Below, piece by piece: positions 48,823 through 58,824 of a stretch of 64,000 nt of DNA. The DNA lies in NCBI RefSeq assembly GCF_030269925.1, contig NC_085135.1, positions 6,510,753 to 6,574,752 of the forward strand, given 5' to 3'. The notes below the pieces were generated by a model. The model searched no databases, had not been told where the DNA came from, and worked only from the letters and a program-made list of their open reading frames with translations. The stretch's first letter is position 1. Each line of letters opens with the position of its first letter. The stretch comes from Bombyx mori (Eukaryota; Arthropoda; Insecta; Lepidoptera; Bombycidae). Both the position numbers and the translations under genes were made by a program.

Positions 48823-50706
48823 TGCTTAGATGGGTGGACGAGCTCACAGCCCACCTGATGTTAAGTGGTTACTGGAGCCCATAGACATCCACAACGTAAA
48901 TGCGCCACCCACCTTGAGATACAAGTTCTAAGGTCTCAAGTATAGTAACGACGGCTGCCCCACCCTTCAAACCGAAACGCATTACTGCTTCACGGCAGAA
49001 ATAGGCAGGGTGGTGGTACCCACCCGCGCGGACTCACAAGAGGTCCTACCACCAGTAAAGCGGGCAAGATGCTCGAGAGGATCGTCGCGGCCCGCATCGT
49101 CCGGCACCTGACCGAGACGGGTCCCGATCTCTCGGCGGAACAATACGGCTTCAGAGAGGGTCGCTCGACGATCGACGCGATACTGCGCGTGCGTGCCCTC
49201 TCCGACGAAGCCGTTTCCCGGGGCGGGGTGGCGATGGCGTTATCCTTAGACGTAAGGAACGCCTTCAACACCCTGCCCTGGTCGGTGATCGCGGGGGCGC
49301 TGGAGTATCACGGCGTCCCCGCATATCTCCGCCGACTGATCGGCTCCTATCTCGAGGGCAGGTCGATCCAGTGCATCGGACACGGTGGGGCGATGTACCG
49401 CTTCCCCGTCGAGCGCGGTGTTCCGCAGGGGTCCGTCCTGGGCCCCCTGCTGTGGAACATCGGCTACGACTGGGTCCTGCGGGGTGTCGTACGGTGTCCC
49501 CTTCCCGGGCTGAGCGTAATATGTTACGCCGACGACACGTTGGTCGTGGCTCCGGGGAGGGACTACCGGGAGTCTGCCCGTCTGGCGTGCGCAGGCGTGG
49601 CACACGTCGTCACTAGGATCCGACGGTTGGGGCTCGAGGTGGCGCTCGACAAAACCCAGGCCCTGTTGTTTCACGGGCCGGGACGAGCGCCGCCTCTGGG
49701 CGCCCACCTCGTGATCGGAGGCGTCCGCGTCGGGGTCGGGGTGACCGGTCTTCGGTACCTCGGCCTCGAACTGGACGGTCGGTGGAACTTCTGCGCTCAC
49801 TTTGAGAAGTTGGGCCCTCGACTGATGGCGACGGCCGGCTCTTTGAGCCGGCTGCTTCCAAACGTCGGGGGTCCCGATCAGGTGGCGCGCCGCCTCTACA
49901 TGGGGGTGGTGCGGTCGATGGCACTATATGGGGCTCCCGTATGGTGCCACGCCCTGACCCGCAAGAACATCGCGGCGCTGCGACGTCCGCAGCGCGCGAT
50001 CGCGGTCAGGGCGATCCGAGGATACCGCACCGTCTCCTTCGAGGCGGCGTGCTTGCTCGCCGGGGCGCCACCCTGGGACCTGGAGGCGGAGGCGCTCGCT
50101 GCCGATTACCGGTGGCGTAGCGACCTTCGCTCTAGGGGGGAAGGGCGTCCCGGCGAAGGAGTAGTTCGAGCGCGGAGGCTCCAATCTCGGCGGTCCGTGC
50201 TGGAGGCGTGGTCTCGCCGCTTGGCGGACCCATCGGCCGGCCTCCGTACCGTCGAGGCGGTCCGCCCGGTTCTCGCGGACTGGGTGGGCCGCGACCGCGG
50301 ATGCCTCACCTTCCGGCTGACGCAGATGCTTACCGGCCACGGATGTTTCGGCCGGTACTTGCATAAGATAGCCGGAAGGGAACCGACGGCGCAGTGCCAC
50401 CACTGCGCGGACCGCGACGAGGAAGACACAGCGGAACACACGCTGGCGCGTTGCTCTGGATTCGACGAGCAACGCGCCGCCCTCGTCGCGGTCATAGGAG
50501 AGGACCTCTCGCTGCCGCGCGTCGTGGCTACGATGCTCGGCAGCGACGCGTCCTGGAAGGCGATGCTCGACTTCTGCGAGTCCACCATATCGCAGAAGGA
50601 GGCGGCGGAGCGAGAGAGGGAGAGCTCTTCCCTTTCCGCACCGATCCGTCGCCGTCGAGCCGGGGGCCGGAGGCGGGAATACGCCCGTACGTCCCGGCCC
50701 CTGTAG
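48303..50706 (+). pseudogene. R1-clade ORF2 (copy C2), lacking endonuclease, interrupted by a SINE
   Basis: It starts at LESLDEDPWGCPYKMVRRK, the hinge after the endonuclease. Reverse transcriptase follows: DAAPGPDG, GYRPIV (then the SINE at 48792-49057), and from 49058 KAGKMLERIVAARIV, LDVRNAFNTLPW, RGVPQGSVLGPLLW, YADD (about 49527), and the C-terminal CHHCADRDEEDTAEHTLARC. The frame from 49069 to 50706 is fully open (545 codons). It preserves TGG where C1 has stops. Small indels around 48450-48480 shift the frame. It cannot act alone without the endonuclease. Confidence 0.88.
48792..49057 (-). mobile_element. SINE insertion (5'-truncated, 29-bp poly(A) seen as T-run) in C2 ORF2
   Basis: T-run 48792-48820, then attgcttagatgggtggacg through to ccaccagta. 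The tRNA head is missing. Against copy C1, the 10 bases ttgctggacg of the target are gone and no duplication is seen. Dispersed copies of this sequence are characteristic of Bombyx; it is probably Bm1 or a related family. Confidence 0.85.
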
Positions 50707-51239
50707 GTGGCGGCCTCCCCCCGGTGAAGGTCAAGGGGCGACCTGAGGGGGTGAGGCCGCGCGGCGCGCTACCAGCACTCTAGCGCGCTGCCGTGGAGTG
50801 ATTAGAGCGACCGGTCGACGGTGTATCGCGTCCCGACCCGGCAGGCTGGTTCTGGTCCAGCGGGGTATTCCGGGACACCAGCGGCACCGTCTGGGCGGCC
50901 CGACGGGCTGCCGTACCGAGACGGCCGACGTTTCAGAGCCTTCGAGTCGCCTCGAAGGCTCCGTCGGCTGGGCGTCCTTGGGGTGAGCCGCGCCGTCTGG
51001 TTGTAGTGTTGACCGCGGTAGCCCCCCTACCTCATCCGGGTTCTGACCTCGGAGGGGATCGGACGTCGGGTGTAACAGTGCAGGGGAGTCGTTTAGTGGG
51101 TGGGCTCTAAAATCCTTGGGCCCGCGGTCTGCTCACAACACCATGCAGATCGTTGAGTATCACATACCCCGCGCGCCCCTTTTGCGCGGGGACCTCGTAG
51201 GAGGTTCGGCCCTCTACCCGAGAAAAAAAAAAAAAAAAG

Positions 51240-52100
51240 GGTAGCAATAGCTTTGAACAGGTGAGATTCAAATTGCCTACCCTGGTCGGTCGTGATGTGT
51301 TCTGGGCAGCCGAAGCGGGCGACCCAGCCAGCGACAAAGGCGCTGGCGCAGGTCTCTGCGGTGATGTCGCGCAGGGGAATTACCTCGGGCCATCTACTGT
51401 GACGGTCAACAAGCGTAAGACAAAACCTGTAACTATCAGAAATAGGTAAAGGTCCGATAATGTCCATGTGTACGTGACGAAAACGAGCAGTAGGTAGTTT
51501 AAACTCGGACAAAGGTGCTGCTGTGTGTTTATGCACCTTGCAGCGTTGACATTTCTGACACTCCTTCGCCCATTTGCTGCAGTCCTTGCGTATGCCTTTC
51601 CATACGAAGCGGTCGGTGATGAGCTTGACTGTAGCCTTCCTACCCGGATGACTGAGGTTGTGCAGATTATGGAATACCTGTCTTCGGAATTGCTCAGTGA
51701 TGTATGGTCGTGGAACTGATGTTGACACGTCGCAGTACACGTCGACATCTGTGCCGGGTACTCTAACACTTTTGAGTGTGAGACTTGAGCCTTCTCGGAT
51801 GAGGTTATTGAGTTCGGCATCGGTTTTCTGAGCTTGGGCGAGGGACTGGTACTCTAGCGTCGCAGCTCCTACCTCTTCGATGCGGGAAAGAGTGTCAGCG
51901 ACTACGTTGTCTTTGCCAGGAATGTAGCGGATGTCGGTTGAGAACTGGGAAATGTAGTCCAAGTACCTGTATTGTCGTGGTGAACAGCTGTCTCGACGTG
52001 TGGTGAAGGCATAAGTCAACGGTTTATGGTCCGTGAGCACGGCGAATGTCCTTGCCTCTACCATGTATCTGAAGTATCGTATCGCTTGGTAGACTGCTAG
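51240..52100 (-). pseudogene. Gypsy pol: RNase H end and integrase (truncated before the catalytic E)
   Basis: The frame continues from the A4 target with AVYQAIRYFRYMVEARTF and VLTDHKPLTYAF (RNase H) and YIPGKDNVVADTLSRI. The integrase zinc region has HNLSHPG and CQKCQRCK. The core has HMDIIGPLP (first D) and ITTDQGRQFESHLFKAIA (second D). The A-run of C2 at 51223-51239 ends it before the third acidic residue, so integration activity is lost. The residues FFFFFSGRGPN in the apparent ORF are the insertion tail. Confidence 0.9.
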
Positions 52101-52101
52101 C
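52091..52101. repeat. Left copy of target duplication of A4
   Basis: agactgctagc precedes the 5' end of A4 and is repeated at 57255-57265 after its poly(A). The exact edge is uncertain by one base at each end because of shared C and A. Confidence 0.88.
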
Positions 52102-52502
52102 ATTCCGATAGAGGCACCCGTCACGTGCGGACGTGCTCATCGTCCACTCGATCGCCCGGTCTTTGTTCGCCCGGCTTTTGTTAGCCCGGCCATTGTTCGC
52201 GCGGCCTGTGTTCGTGATACATCTGCCGACCAAGTGTGTTTCCTGGAAGCTTTTATTTGTTTTGTTTTAGTTATTTTTGTGTTCGTGGAACATTTGCCGA
52301 CAAAGTGTTTTCCTGCAAGTATTTATTTGTTTTGCTTCTTTTTGTAATTTCTGTTTTGTTGTGCTTTTTCTTTGTCCTGTAGTAATCGCGCCGCATTGCC
52401 ACCTGTGTTCAATAGAACCGCTCAGGTCCGAGAAGTTGGGGCCTCGCCGCAAGGCGAGTGTTTTCAAGACCCGGGGCCGCCCCACCTGGGTACTCAGCGA
52501 TC

Positions 52503-54125
52503 ATGGACGCTGTATTCGTGGAATTCCTCCGACTTCGTCACCCACAGCTCGCCTCAGAGTTTCTAGCTTTCAAGGCCAATCACACTGCGAGCTCTCTCGA
52601 AGACTCCGCCGTGCTCGCTGCTCCTGCGTCGCCTGTACCTGCGTGCAAAGCGTCTACATCGAGCACCGCAGCCTCCGTCGTGCCTGCCGTTCCCGCGTCG
52701 CCTATACTGGCGAGTAAAACTACTGCGTCGTCCGCCGTGGCCACCGTTCCAGCAGCGCGATCATCCGCGGCCTCCGTCGCGCCCTCCAAAACTCCTGCTT
52801 GTAGGTCACCTGCGCCCGCCACCTCGTCCTCCGACTCTGACTCGGAGATGGAGGTCGACCTCGCCCCCGCCTCATCGACGGATGGATTCACCCTGGTACA
52901 AAAGGGTAAGAAGCGTGCCGCGGAGTCTCGAGCTCTCGCGGCCGCTAAAATTAGCAAAGCCGCGAACACGTCGCGCCCCCGCCCTCAGACTCCCGTTGCG
53001 CCTCCAGCCCGTGCCACTCCGTCGCCGCGACCGGTGGCGCAATCTAAAACTCAGACCCCTCCCCCGGCTATCCTTCAAGAGAAGGCAGCTTGGGACCGAG
53101 TTTCCCTGGCCCTTAAGGCCAAAAATATTAATTTTGCCAGCGCCCGTAATCTCGCCAACGGGATTCAAATAAAAGTAACGACACCCGACGACCATAGGGC
53201 CCTCTCAAGTTACCTCCGAAAGGAGCGTATAAGTTTCCACACTTATACGCTCCAGGAGGAGCGCGAACTCCGCGATGTCATACGTGGAATCCCGAAGGAG
53301 CTAGATGCCGATCTCGTCAAGGCAGATCTGATAGAACAAGGCCTACCAGTAAATTCTGTGCACCGCATGCACACCGGCCGCGGTAGGGAGCCATACAATA
53401 TGGTTTTAGTCGCCCTCCAGCCTACCCCCGAGGGTAAGCAAATTTTTAACATTCGGACCGTCTGTAGGCTCTCCGGTATTGCCGTCGAAGTCCCCCATAA
53501 AAAAGGCACTCCTAGTCAGTGCCATAACTGCCAACTGTACGGGCACTCTTCCCGTAACTGTCACGCGCGCCCCCGATGTGTTAAATGTTTGGGCGATCAC
53601 GCCACGGCCCTCTGCGCTCGCGACCAAAAAACCGCGACGGAACCGCCTAGCTGTGTCCTGTGCCGAACACAAGGTCACCCCGCGAACTACCGTGGATGCC
53701 CCCGAGCTCCAAAAATAAATCGCCGCGTCGCCCGTCAAAACCGCCTCCGAGCTTCCGGCCCAGACATCAAAGCCACGGTACCCTCTGTGCCGAAGGCTAA
53801 GCCTGCTTTCGTGCCGGCGTCGGTGCCCAGCGTCTCGGCTTGGGCTAAACCGTTGCCGTACACGAACACGGCTACAACTCTCTCCCCCGCGACTCGTCCC
53901 ACCCCCGCGATACGTCCCTCCCCCGCGACCTGCCCTCCGACCGCGTCCGAAAATCTCGCTCTAGCGATCGACTTTTTTCAGTCGATCAACTTTGAGCGTG
54001 TTAACGCTTTGGGTGACGCCATTCGCGCCGCCTCCACTGCACAACATTTCATCGCCGTTGTGCAAGAATACGCTGACGTATACGCGTCGTTAAATACGTA
54101 CGTCCTCCCCTCACTCCGCCGGTAA
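52503..54125 (+). CDS. Family A ORF1 (copy A4)
   Basis: 540 codons from MDAVFVEFLRLRHPQL. It has more substitutions in the Ala/Pro tract and central region than the other copies (for example FASARNLANGIQIKVTTP), yet all three knuckles CHNC, CVKC and CVLC are complete. The stop TAA and the ORF2 ATG are arranged as in the other copies. Confidence 0.92.
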   Translation: MDAVFVEFLRLRHPQLASEFLAFKANHTASSLEDSAVLAAPASPVPACKASTSSTAASVVPAVPASPILASKTTASSAVATVPAARSSAASVAPSKTPACRSPAPATSSSDSDSEMEVDLAPASSTDGFTLVQKGKKRAAESRALAAAKISKAANTSRPRPQTPVAPPARATPSPRPVAQSKTQTPPPAILQEKAAWDRVSLALKAKNINFASARNLANGIQIKVTTPDDHRALSSYLRKERISFHTYTLQEERELRDVIRGIPKELDADLVKADLIEQGLPVNSVHRMHTGRGREPYNMVLVALQPTPEGKQIFNIRTVCRLSGIAVEVPHKKGTPSQCHNCQLYGHSSRNCHARPRCVKCLGDHATALCARDQKTATEPPSCVLCRTQGHPANYRGCPRAPKINRRVARQNRLRASGPDIKATVPSVPKAKPAFVPASVPSVSAWAKPLPYTNTATTLSPATRPTPAIRPSPATCPPTASENLALAIDFFQSINFERVNALGDAIRAASTAQHFIAVVQEYADVYASLNTYVLPSLRR

Positions 54126-54128
54126 TCA

Positions 54129-57011
54129 ATGGCGTACATTAGTAGAATAAAACCCTTATCCGTAACAATAGGATTTTTTAACGCTTACGGTCTCGCAAAT
54201 CAACGTGATCAGGTTTGTGATTTTTTGCGTGACCATCAAATTGACATTTTCTTAGTGCAGGAGACCCTACTTAAGCCCGCGCGCCGTGACCCTAAAATCG
54301 CGAACTATAACATGGTCAGGAACGACAGGCTCTCTGCCCGTGGTGGTGGTACCGTTATTTACTATAGAAGAGCCCTGCATTGCGTCCCGCTCGATCCTCC
54401 CGCGCTCGCTAATATCGAAGCATCAGTGTGCCGAATCTCACTGACGGGACACGCGCCGATCGTTATCGCGTCCGTTTATCTTCCACCGGATAAGATCGTT
54501 CTAAGCAGTGATATTCAAGCGCTGCTCGGTATGGGGAGCTCTGTCATTCTGGCGGGCGACCTAAATTGTAAACACATCAGGTGGAACTCACACACCACAA
54601 CCCCGAATGGCAGGCGGCTTGACGCGTTAGTCGATGATCTCGCCTTCGATATCGTCGCTCCGTTAACCCCGACTCACTACCCGCTAAATATCGCGCATCG
54701 CCCGGATATACTCGACATAGCGTTATTAAAAAACGTAACTCTGCGCTTACACTCGATCGAAGTAGTTTCAGAGTTAGATTCAGACCACCGTCCCGTCGTC
54801 ATGAAGCTCGGTCGCGCTCCCGATTCCGTTCCCGTCACGAGCACTGTGGTGGATTGGCACACGCTGGGCATCAGCATGGCTGAATCTGATCCACCATCGC
54901 TCCCGTTTAACCCGGACTCTACCCCATCTCCTCAGGATACCGCTGAAGCCATAGACATCTTAACATCACACATCACCTCGACATTAGATAGGTCATCGAA
55001 ACAAGTTGTAGCGGAGGACTTCCTTCACCGCTTCAAATTGTCCGACGATATTAGGGAACTCCTTAGAGCTAAGAACGCCTCGATACGCGCCTACGACAGG
55101 TATCCTACCGCGGAAAATCGTATTCGAATGCGTGCCCTACAACGCGACGTAAAGTCTCGCATCGCCGAAGTCCGAGATGCCAGATGGTCTGATTTCTTAG
55201 AAGGACTCGCGCCCTCCCAAAGGTCTTACTACCGCTTAGCTCGTACTCTCAAATCGGATACGGTAGTAACTATGCCCCCCCTCGTAGACCCCTCAGGCCG
55301 ACTCGCGGCCTTTGATGATGACGAAAAAGCCGAGCTGCTGGCCGATACATTGCAAACCCAGTGCACGCCCAGCACTCAATCCGTGGACCCTGTTCATGTA
55401 GAATTAGTAGACAGTGAGGTAGAACGCAGACCCTCCTTGCCACCCTCGGATGCGTTACCACCCGTCACCCCGATGGAAGTTAAAGACTTGATCAAAGACC
55501 TACATCCTCGCAAGGCTCCCGGTTCCGACGGTATATCTAACCGCGTTATTAAACTTCTACCCGTCCAACTCATCGTGATGTTGGCATCTATTTTCAATGC
55601 CGCTATGGCGAACTGTATCTTTCCCGCGGTGTGGAAAGAAGCGGACGTTATCGGCATACATAAACCCGGTAAACCAAAAAATCATCCGACGAGCTATCGC
55701 CCGATTAGCCTCCTCATGTCTCTAGGCAAACTGTATGAGCGTCTGCTCTACAAGCGCCTCAGAGATTTCGTCTCATCCAAGGGCATTCTCATCGATGAAC
55801 AATTCGGATTCCGTACAAATCACTCATGCGTTCAACAGGTGCACCGCCTCACGGAGCACATTCTTGTGGGGCTTAATCGACCAAAACCGTTATACACGGG
55901 AGCTCTCTTCTTCGACGTCGCAAAAGCGTTCGACAAAGTCTGGCACAATGGTTTGATTTTCAAACTATTCAACATGGGCGTGCCGGATAGTCTCGTGCTC
56001 ATCATACGGGACTTCTTGTCGAACCGCTCTTTTCGATATCGAGTCGAGGGAACCCGCTCCTCCCCACGACCTCTCACAGCTGGAGTCCCGCAAGGCTCTG
56101 TCCTCTCACCCCTCCTATTTAGCTTATTCGTCAACGATATTCCCCGGTCGCCGCCGACCCATTTAGCTTTATTCGCCGACGACACGACTGTTTACTATTC
56201 TAGTAGAAATAAGTCCCTAATCGCGAAGAAGCTTCAGAGCGCAGCCCTAGCCCTAGGACAGTGGTTCCGAAAATGGCGCATAGACATCAACCCAGCGAAA
56301 AGTACTGCGGTGCTATTTCAGAGGGGAAGCTCCACACGGATTTCCTCCCGGATTAGGAGGAGGAATCTCACACCCCCGATTACTCTCTTTAGACAACCCA
56401 TACCCTGGGCCAGGAAGGTCAAGTACCTGGGCGTTACCCTGGATGCATCGATGACATTCCGCCCGCATATAAAATCAGTCCGTGACCGTGCCGCGTTTAT
56501 TCTCGGTAGACTCTACCCCATGATCTGTAAGCGGAGTAAAATGTCCCTTCGGAACAAGGTGACACTTTACAAAACTTGCATAAGGCCCGTCATGACTTAC
56601 GCGAGTGTGGTGTTCGCTCACGCGGCCCGCACACACATAGACACCCTCCAATCCCTACAATCCCGCTTTTGCAGGTTAGCTGTCGGCGCTCCGTGGTTCG
56701 TGAGGAACGTTGACCTACACGACGACCTGGGCCTCGAATCAATTCGGAAATACATGAAGTCAGCGTCGGAACGATACTTCGATAAGGCTATGCGTCATGA
56801 TAATCGCCTTATCGTTGCCGCCGCTGACTACTCTCCGAATCCTGATCATGCAGGAGCCAGTCACCGTCGACGCCCTAGACACGTCCTTACGGATCCATCA
56901 GATCCAATAACCTTTGCATTAGATGCCTTCAGCTCTAATACTAGGGGCAGGCTTAGGGGCCCCGGTAACCGTACTCGTCGAACTCGACAAAGAGGTCGAC
57001 GTGCAACCTAA
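54129..57011 (+). CDS. Family A ORF2: endonuclease/reverse transcriptase (copy A4, intact)
   Basis: 960 aa and open. Endonuclease and reverse-transcriptase motifs match the family (QETLL, GDLNCKHIRW, SDHRPVV, KAPGSDG, AKAFDKV, LTAGVPQGSVLSPLLF, FADDTTVYYSS, KYLGVTLDASMTF). Scattered changes include DLHPRKAPG for DLRPRKAPG and QVCDFLRD for QVSDFLRD. No motif residue is lost. This is the best candidate for an active protein in the window. I take the ATG (MAYISRIKPLSV) after TAA-TCA. Confidence 0.95.
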   Translation: MAYISRIKPLSVTIGFFNAYGLANQRDQVCDFLRDHQIDIFLVQETLLKPARRDPKIANYNMVRNDRLSARGGGTVIYYRRALHCVPLDPPALANIEASVCRISLTGHAPIVIASVYLPPDKIVLSSDIQALLGMGSSVILAGDLNCKHIRWNSHTTTPNGRRLDALVDDLAFDIVAPLTPTHYPLNIAHRPDILDIALLKNVTLRLHSIEVVSELDSDHRPVVMKLGRAPDSVPVTSTVVDWHTLGISMAESDPPSLPFNPDSTPSPQDTAEAIDILTSHITSTLDRSSKQVVAEDFLHRFKLSDDIRELLRAKNASIRAYDRYPTAENRIRMRALQRDVKSRIAEVRDARWSDFLEGLAPSQRSYYRLARTLKSDTVVTMPPLVDPSGRLAAFDDDEKAELLADTLQTQCTPSTQSVDPVHVELVDSEVERRPSLPPSDALPPVTPMEVKDLIKDLHPRKAPGSDGISNRVIKLLPVQLIVMLASIFNAAMANCIFPAVWKEADVIGIHKPGKPKNHPTSYRPISLLMSLGKLYERLLYKRLRDFVSSKGILIDEQFGFRTNHSCVQQVHRLTEHILVGLNRPKPLYTGALFFDVAKAFDKVWHNGLIFKLFNMGVPDSLVLIIRDFLSNRSFRYRVEGTRSSPRPLTAGVPQGSVLSPLLFSLFVNDIPRSPPTHLALFADDTTVYYSSRNKSLIAKKLQSAALALGQWFRKWRIDINPAKSTAVLFQRGSSTRISSRIRRRNLTPPITLFRQPIPWARKVKYLGVTLDASMTFRPHIKSVRDRAAFILGRLYPMICKRSKMSLRNKVTLYKTCIRPVMTYASVVFAHAARTHIDTLQSLQSRFCRLAVGAPWFVRNVDLHDDLGLESIRKYMKSASERYFDKAMRHDNRLIVAAADYSPNPDHAGASHRRRPRHVLTDPSDPITFALDAFSSNTRGRLRGPGNRTRRTRQRGRRAT

Positions 57012-57254
57012 CCCATGCATCAGCCCACTGAGTTTCTCGCCGGATCTTCTCAGCGGGTCGCGATTCCGATCCGGTAGTAGATTCATTCGCGAAACAATTG
57101 CTCTTGAGTTGTTAGGTCTCCTTCGGAGGCGCTCGGGCAGTTGTTAGCAAATCCCACCCCTCTTGGCTGAGCCTTTGCTCGCCCACCTGTCCTGGTGAAA
57201 CTGGAAAGGCCTTCGGGCCACCAGTAAACTTTCAATCATAAAAAAAAAAAAAAA

Positions 57255-57265
57255 AGACTGCTAGC
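57255..57265. repeat. Right copy of target duplication of A4
   Basis: agactgctagc directly follows the A-run of A4, matching 52091-52101. Confidence 0.88.
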
Positions 57266-58824
57266 AGTTCTCGGTCGTACGGACTGTACCTCTTCTGGGA
57301 TGACGTTAGTTTCCTGGAGAAAAAAGCTAATGGTGCCCAACCTTTTGTCGTTCGTTGCTGGAGCACAGCTCCGATAGCCTTATCTGAGGCATCAGTCTGG
57401 ATGGCTAGTTCAGCGTTCACGTTCGGGTGTACTAAAAGAGCGGATTGACATAAGCAATGTTTACAGTTCTCGAAAGCTTGCTGTAGCGCTGGGGTCGCTT
57501 CAATCGGCTGTTTCCCTCTGCACTTTTCTCCACATAGCAGCGCGTTAAGTGGTGCCTGAATTTCTGCGGGTTTTGGTAGAAATTTTCTGTAAAAATTGAT
57601 CATACCTAAAAAGCGTCGAAGCTCTTTAATCGTTGCAGGGAAGGGGAAATCTAAAATGGCTTGCACCTTCGATTCGAGCGGGCGTATTCCGGCAGAAGAT
57701 ACGTGGAATCCCAAAAATGTGACTTCTGGTTTGCCGAAGTGGCATTTAGCAACGTTGATTAGAACACCGTACTCTTGAAGACGCTGGAATAGTTTTTTTA
57801 AATGTTGGCGATGCTCTTCTTCGGATGACGAATATACCAAAATGTCATCTAAGAAGACAAAGGCGAAGTCTAAGCCTCTGAGTACCTCATCCATGAAACG
57901 TTGGAATGTCTGCGCGGCATTCCGAAGTCCGAACGTCATGAACGGAAATTCGAACATGCCGAATGGTGTTGTTATTGCCGTCTTCTTGATGTCGTTAGGA
58001 TGAACTGGTATCTGATTATAAGCCTTTATTAAGTCCACAGTACTGAATATCGTCTTACCTGCCAGCTGGTATGTGAAGTCCTGAATATTTCTAACAGGGT
58101 ATTTGTCTGGTATAGTGCGAGCGTTGAGTGCCCTGTAGTCGCCGCACGGTCGCCAGCCGTCGTCCTTCTTACGTGCGAGGTGAAGAGGAGAGGACCACGA
58201 ACTTTCGGATCTTCGAGCGGTGCCGTTCTGTAGCATTTCTTCGAATTCCTTTTTAGCAATTTGGAGTCTCTCTGGGTCAAGACGTCGCGGGCGGCTGGTT
58301 ACTGGCGGACCCGGGGTTATTCTTATATGATGCACCGTGGTATGCTTGGGATCAACGTGTTTACCAGCTGGACGAGTAATATCTGGATACTGGCGTAATA
58401 GGTCGTGGTATTTCGTACCTTCATGGCTCAGTACTGTGCGAACGGATTGTAGTTCGTCGATCCGTCCCCGGTGTGGTGCTGTGACAAAAAGTGATGTGAG
58501 TCCGTCGAGTAGCCTTTTGTTTCTGCAATCGACGAGCAGGTTGTAAAAGCTGAGAAAGTCTACGCCAATAATCGGCTTTGATACATCAGCTATGACGAAA
58601 CGCCATCGGAAGTCTCTTCGAAGGCCTAGGTCCAAGTGTAAGTTAACGTGCCCGTATAATTCGTATTTTGTTTTGGCTTGTACAGGAATTCGTATTGCTG
58701 TACGTGGGTAAACGCATAAGTCCGACCCTGTATCGACCAGGTACTGCACCTTACTTTTTCGCTCTACGACGAAGATTCGGCCTGATGGCGCGGGACAACC
58801 GGTTGAGGCCACTAGCGGTTTCCC
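57256..58824 (-). CDS. pol: Gypsy pol: protease and reverse transcriptase (interrupted 3' by A4)
   Basis: The frame is -1 relative to gag and is open from upstream of the slippery site to the A4 junction. The protease has [13 protein letters not shown]. The reverse transcriptase has [57 protein letters not shown] and catalytic [11 protein letters not shown]. RNase H begins with [17 protein letters not shown] and runs to [10 protein letters not shown], where A4 is inserted. The protein should be made as a gag-pol fusion by frameshifting. No inner stop is seen up to the insertion. Confidence 0.9.

Larger units (their letters stand above)
47034..51239 (+). mobile_element. Rearranged R1-clade LINE copy C2 carrying a SINE
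   Basis: Plus strand: 5' UTR (47034-47154), ORF1 N-terminus (47155-47592), an inverted block (47593-48302), ORF2 from the end of the endonuclease (48303-50706), 3' UTR (50707-51222) and A-run (51223-51239). The ORF1 C-terminus in forward orientation and the whole endonuclease are missing. The 3' end lies in the gypsy integrase gene and the 5' end abuts RTE element E, so the flanks do not match and no target duplication is visible. Confidence 0.85.
52101..57255 (+). mobile_element. Full-length Jockey-clade LINE, family A copy A4
   Basis: About 5.15 kb: 5' end CATTCCGATAG, repeated 5' UTR, ORF1 52503-54125, ORF2 54129-57011, 3' UTR with GGCC-TTCG-GGCC at 57208-57219, and 15 A at 57241-57255. 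It lies in the gypsy RNase H coding sequence with an 11-bp target duplication. Of the four copies it has the best-preserved motifs and the clearest insertion boundaries. Confidence 0.95.

Noticed and set aside
51223..51239. Target duplication of C2 (tagca near 47030 and 51242)
   Set aside because: Five shared bases are not convincing, and the flanks belong to different elements (RTE and gypsy).
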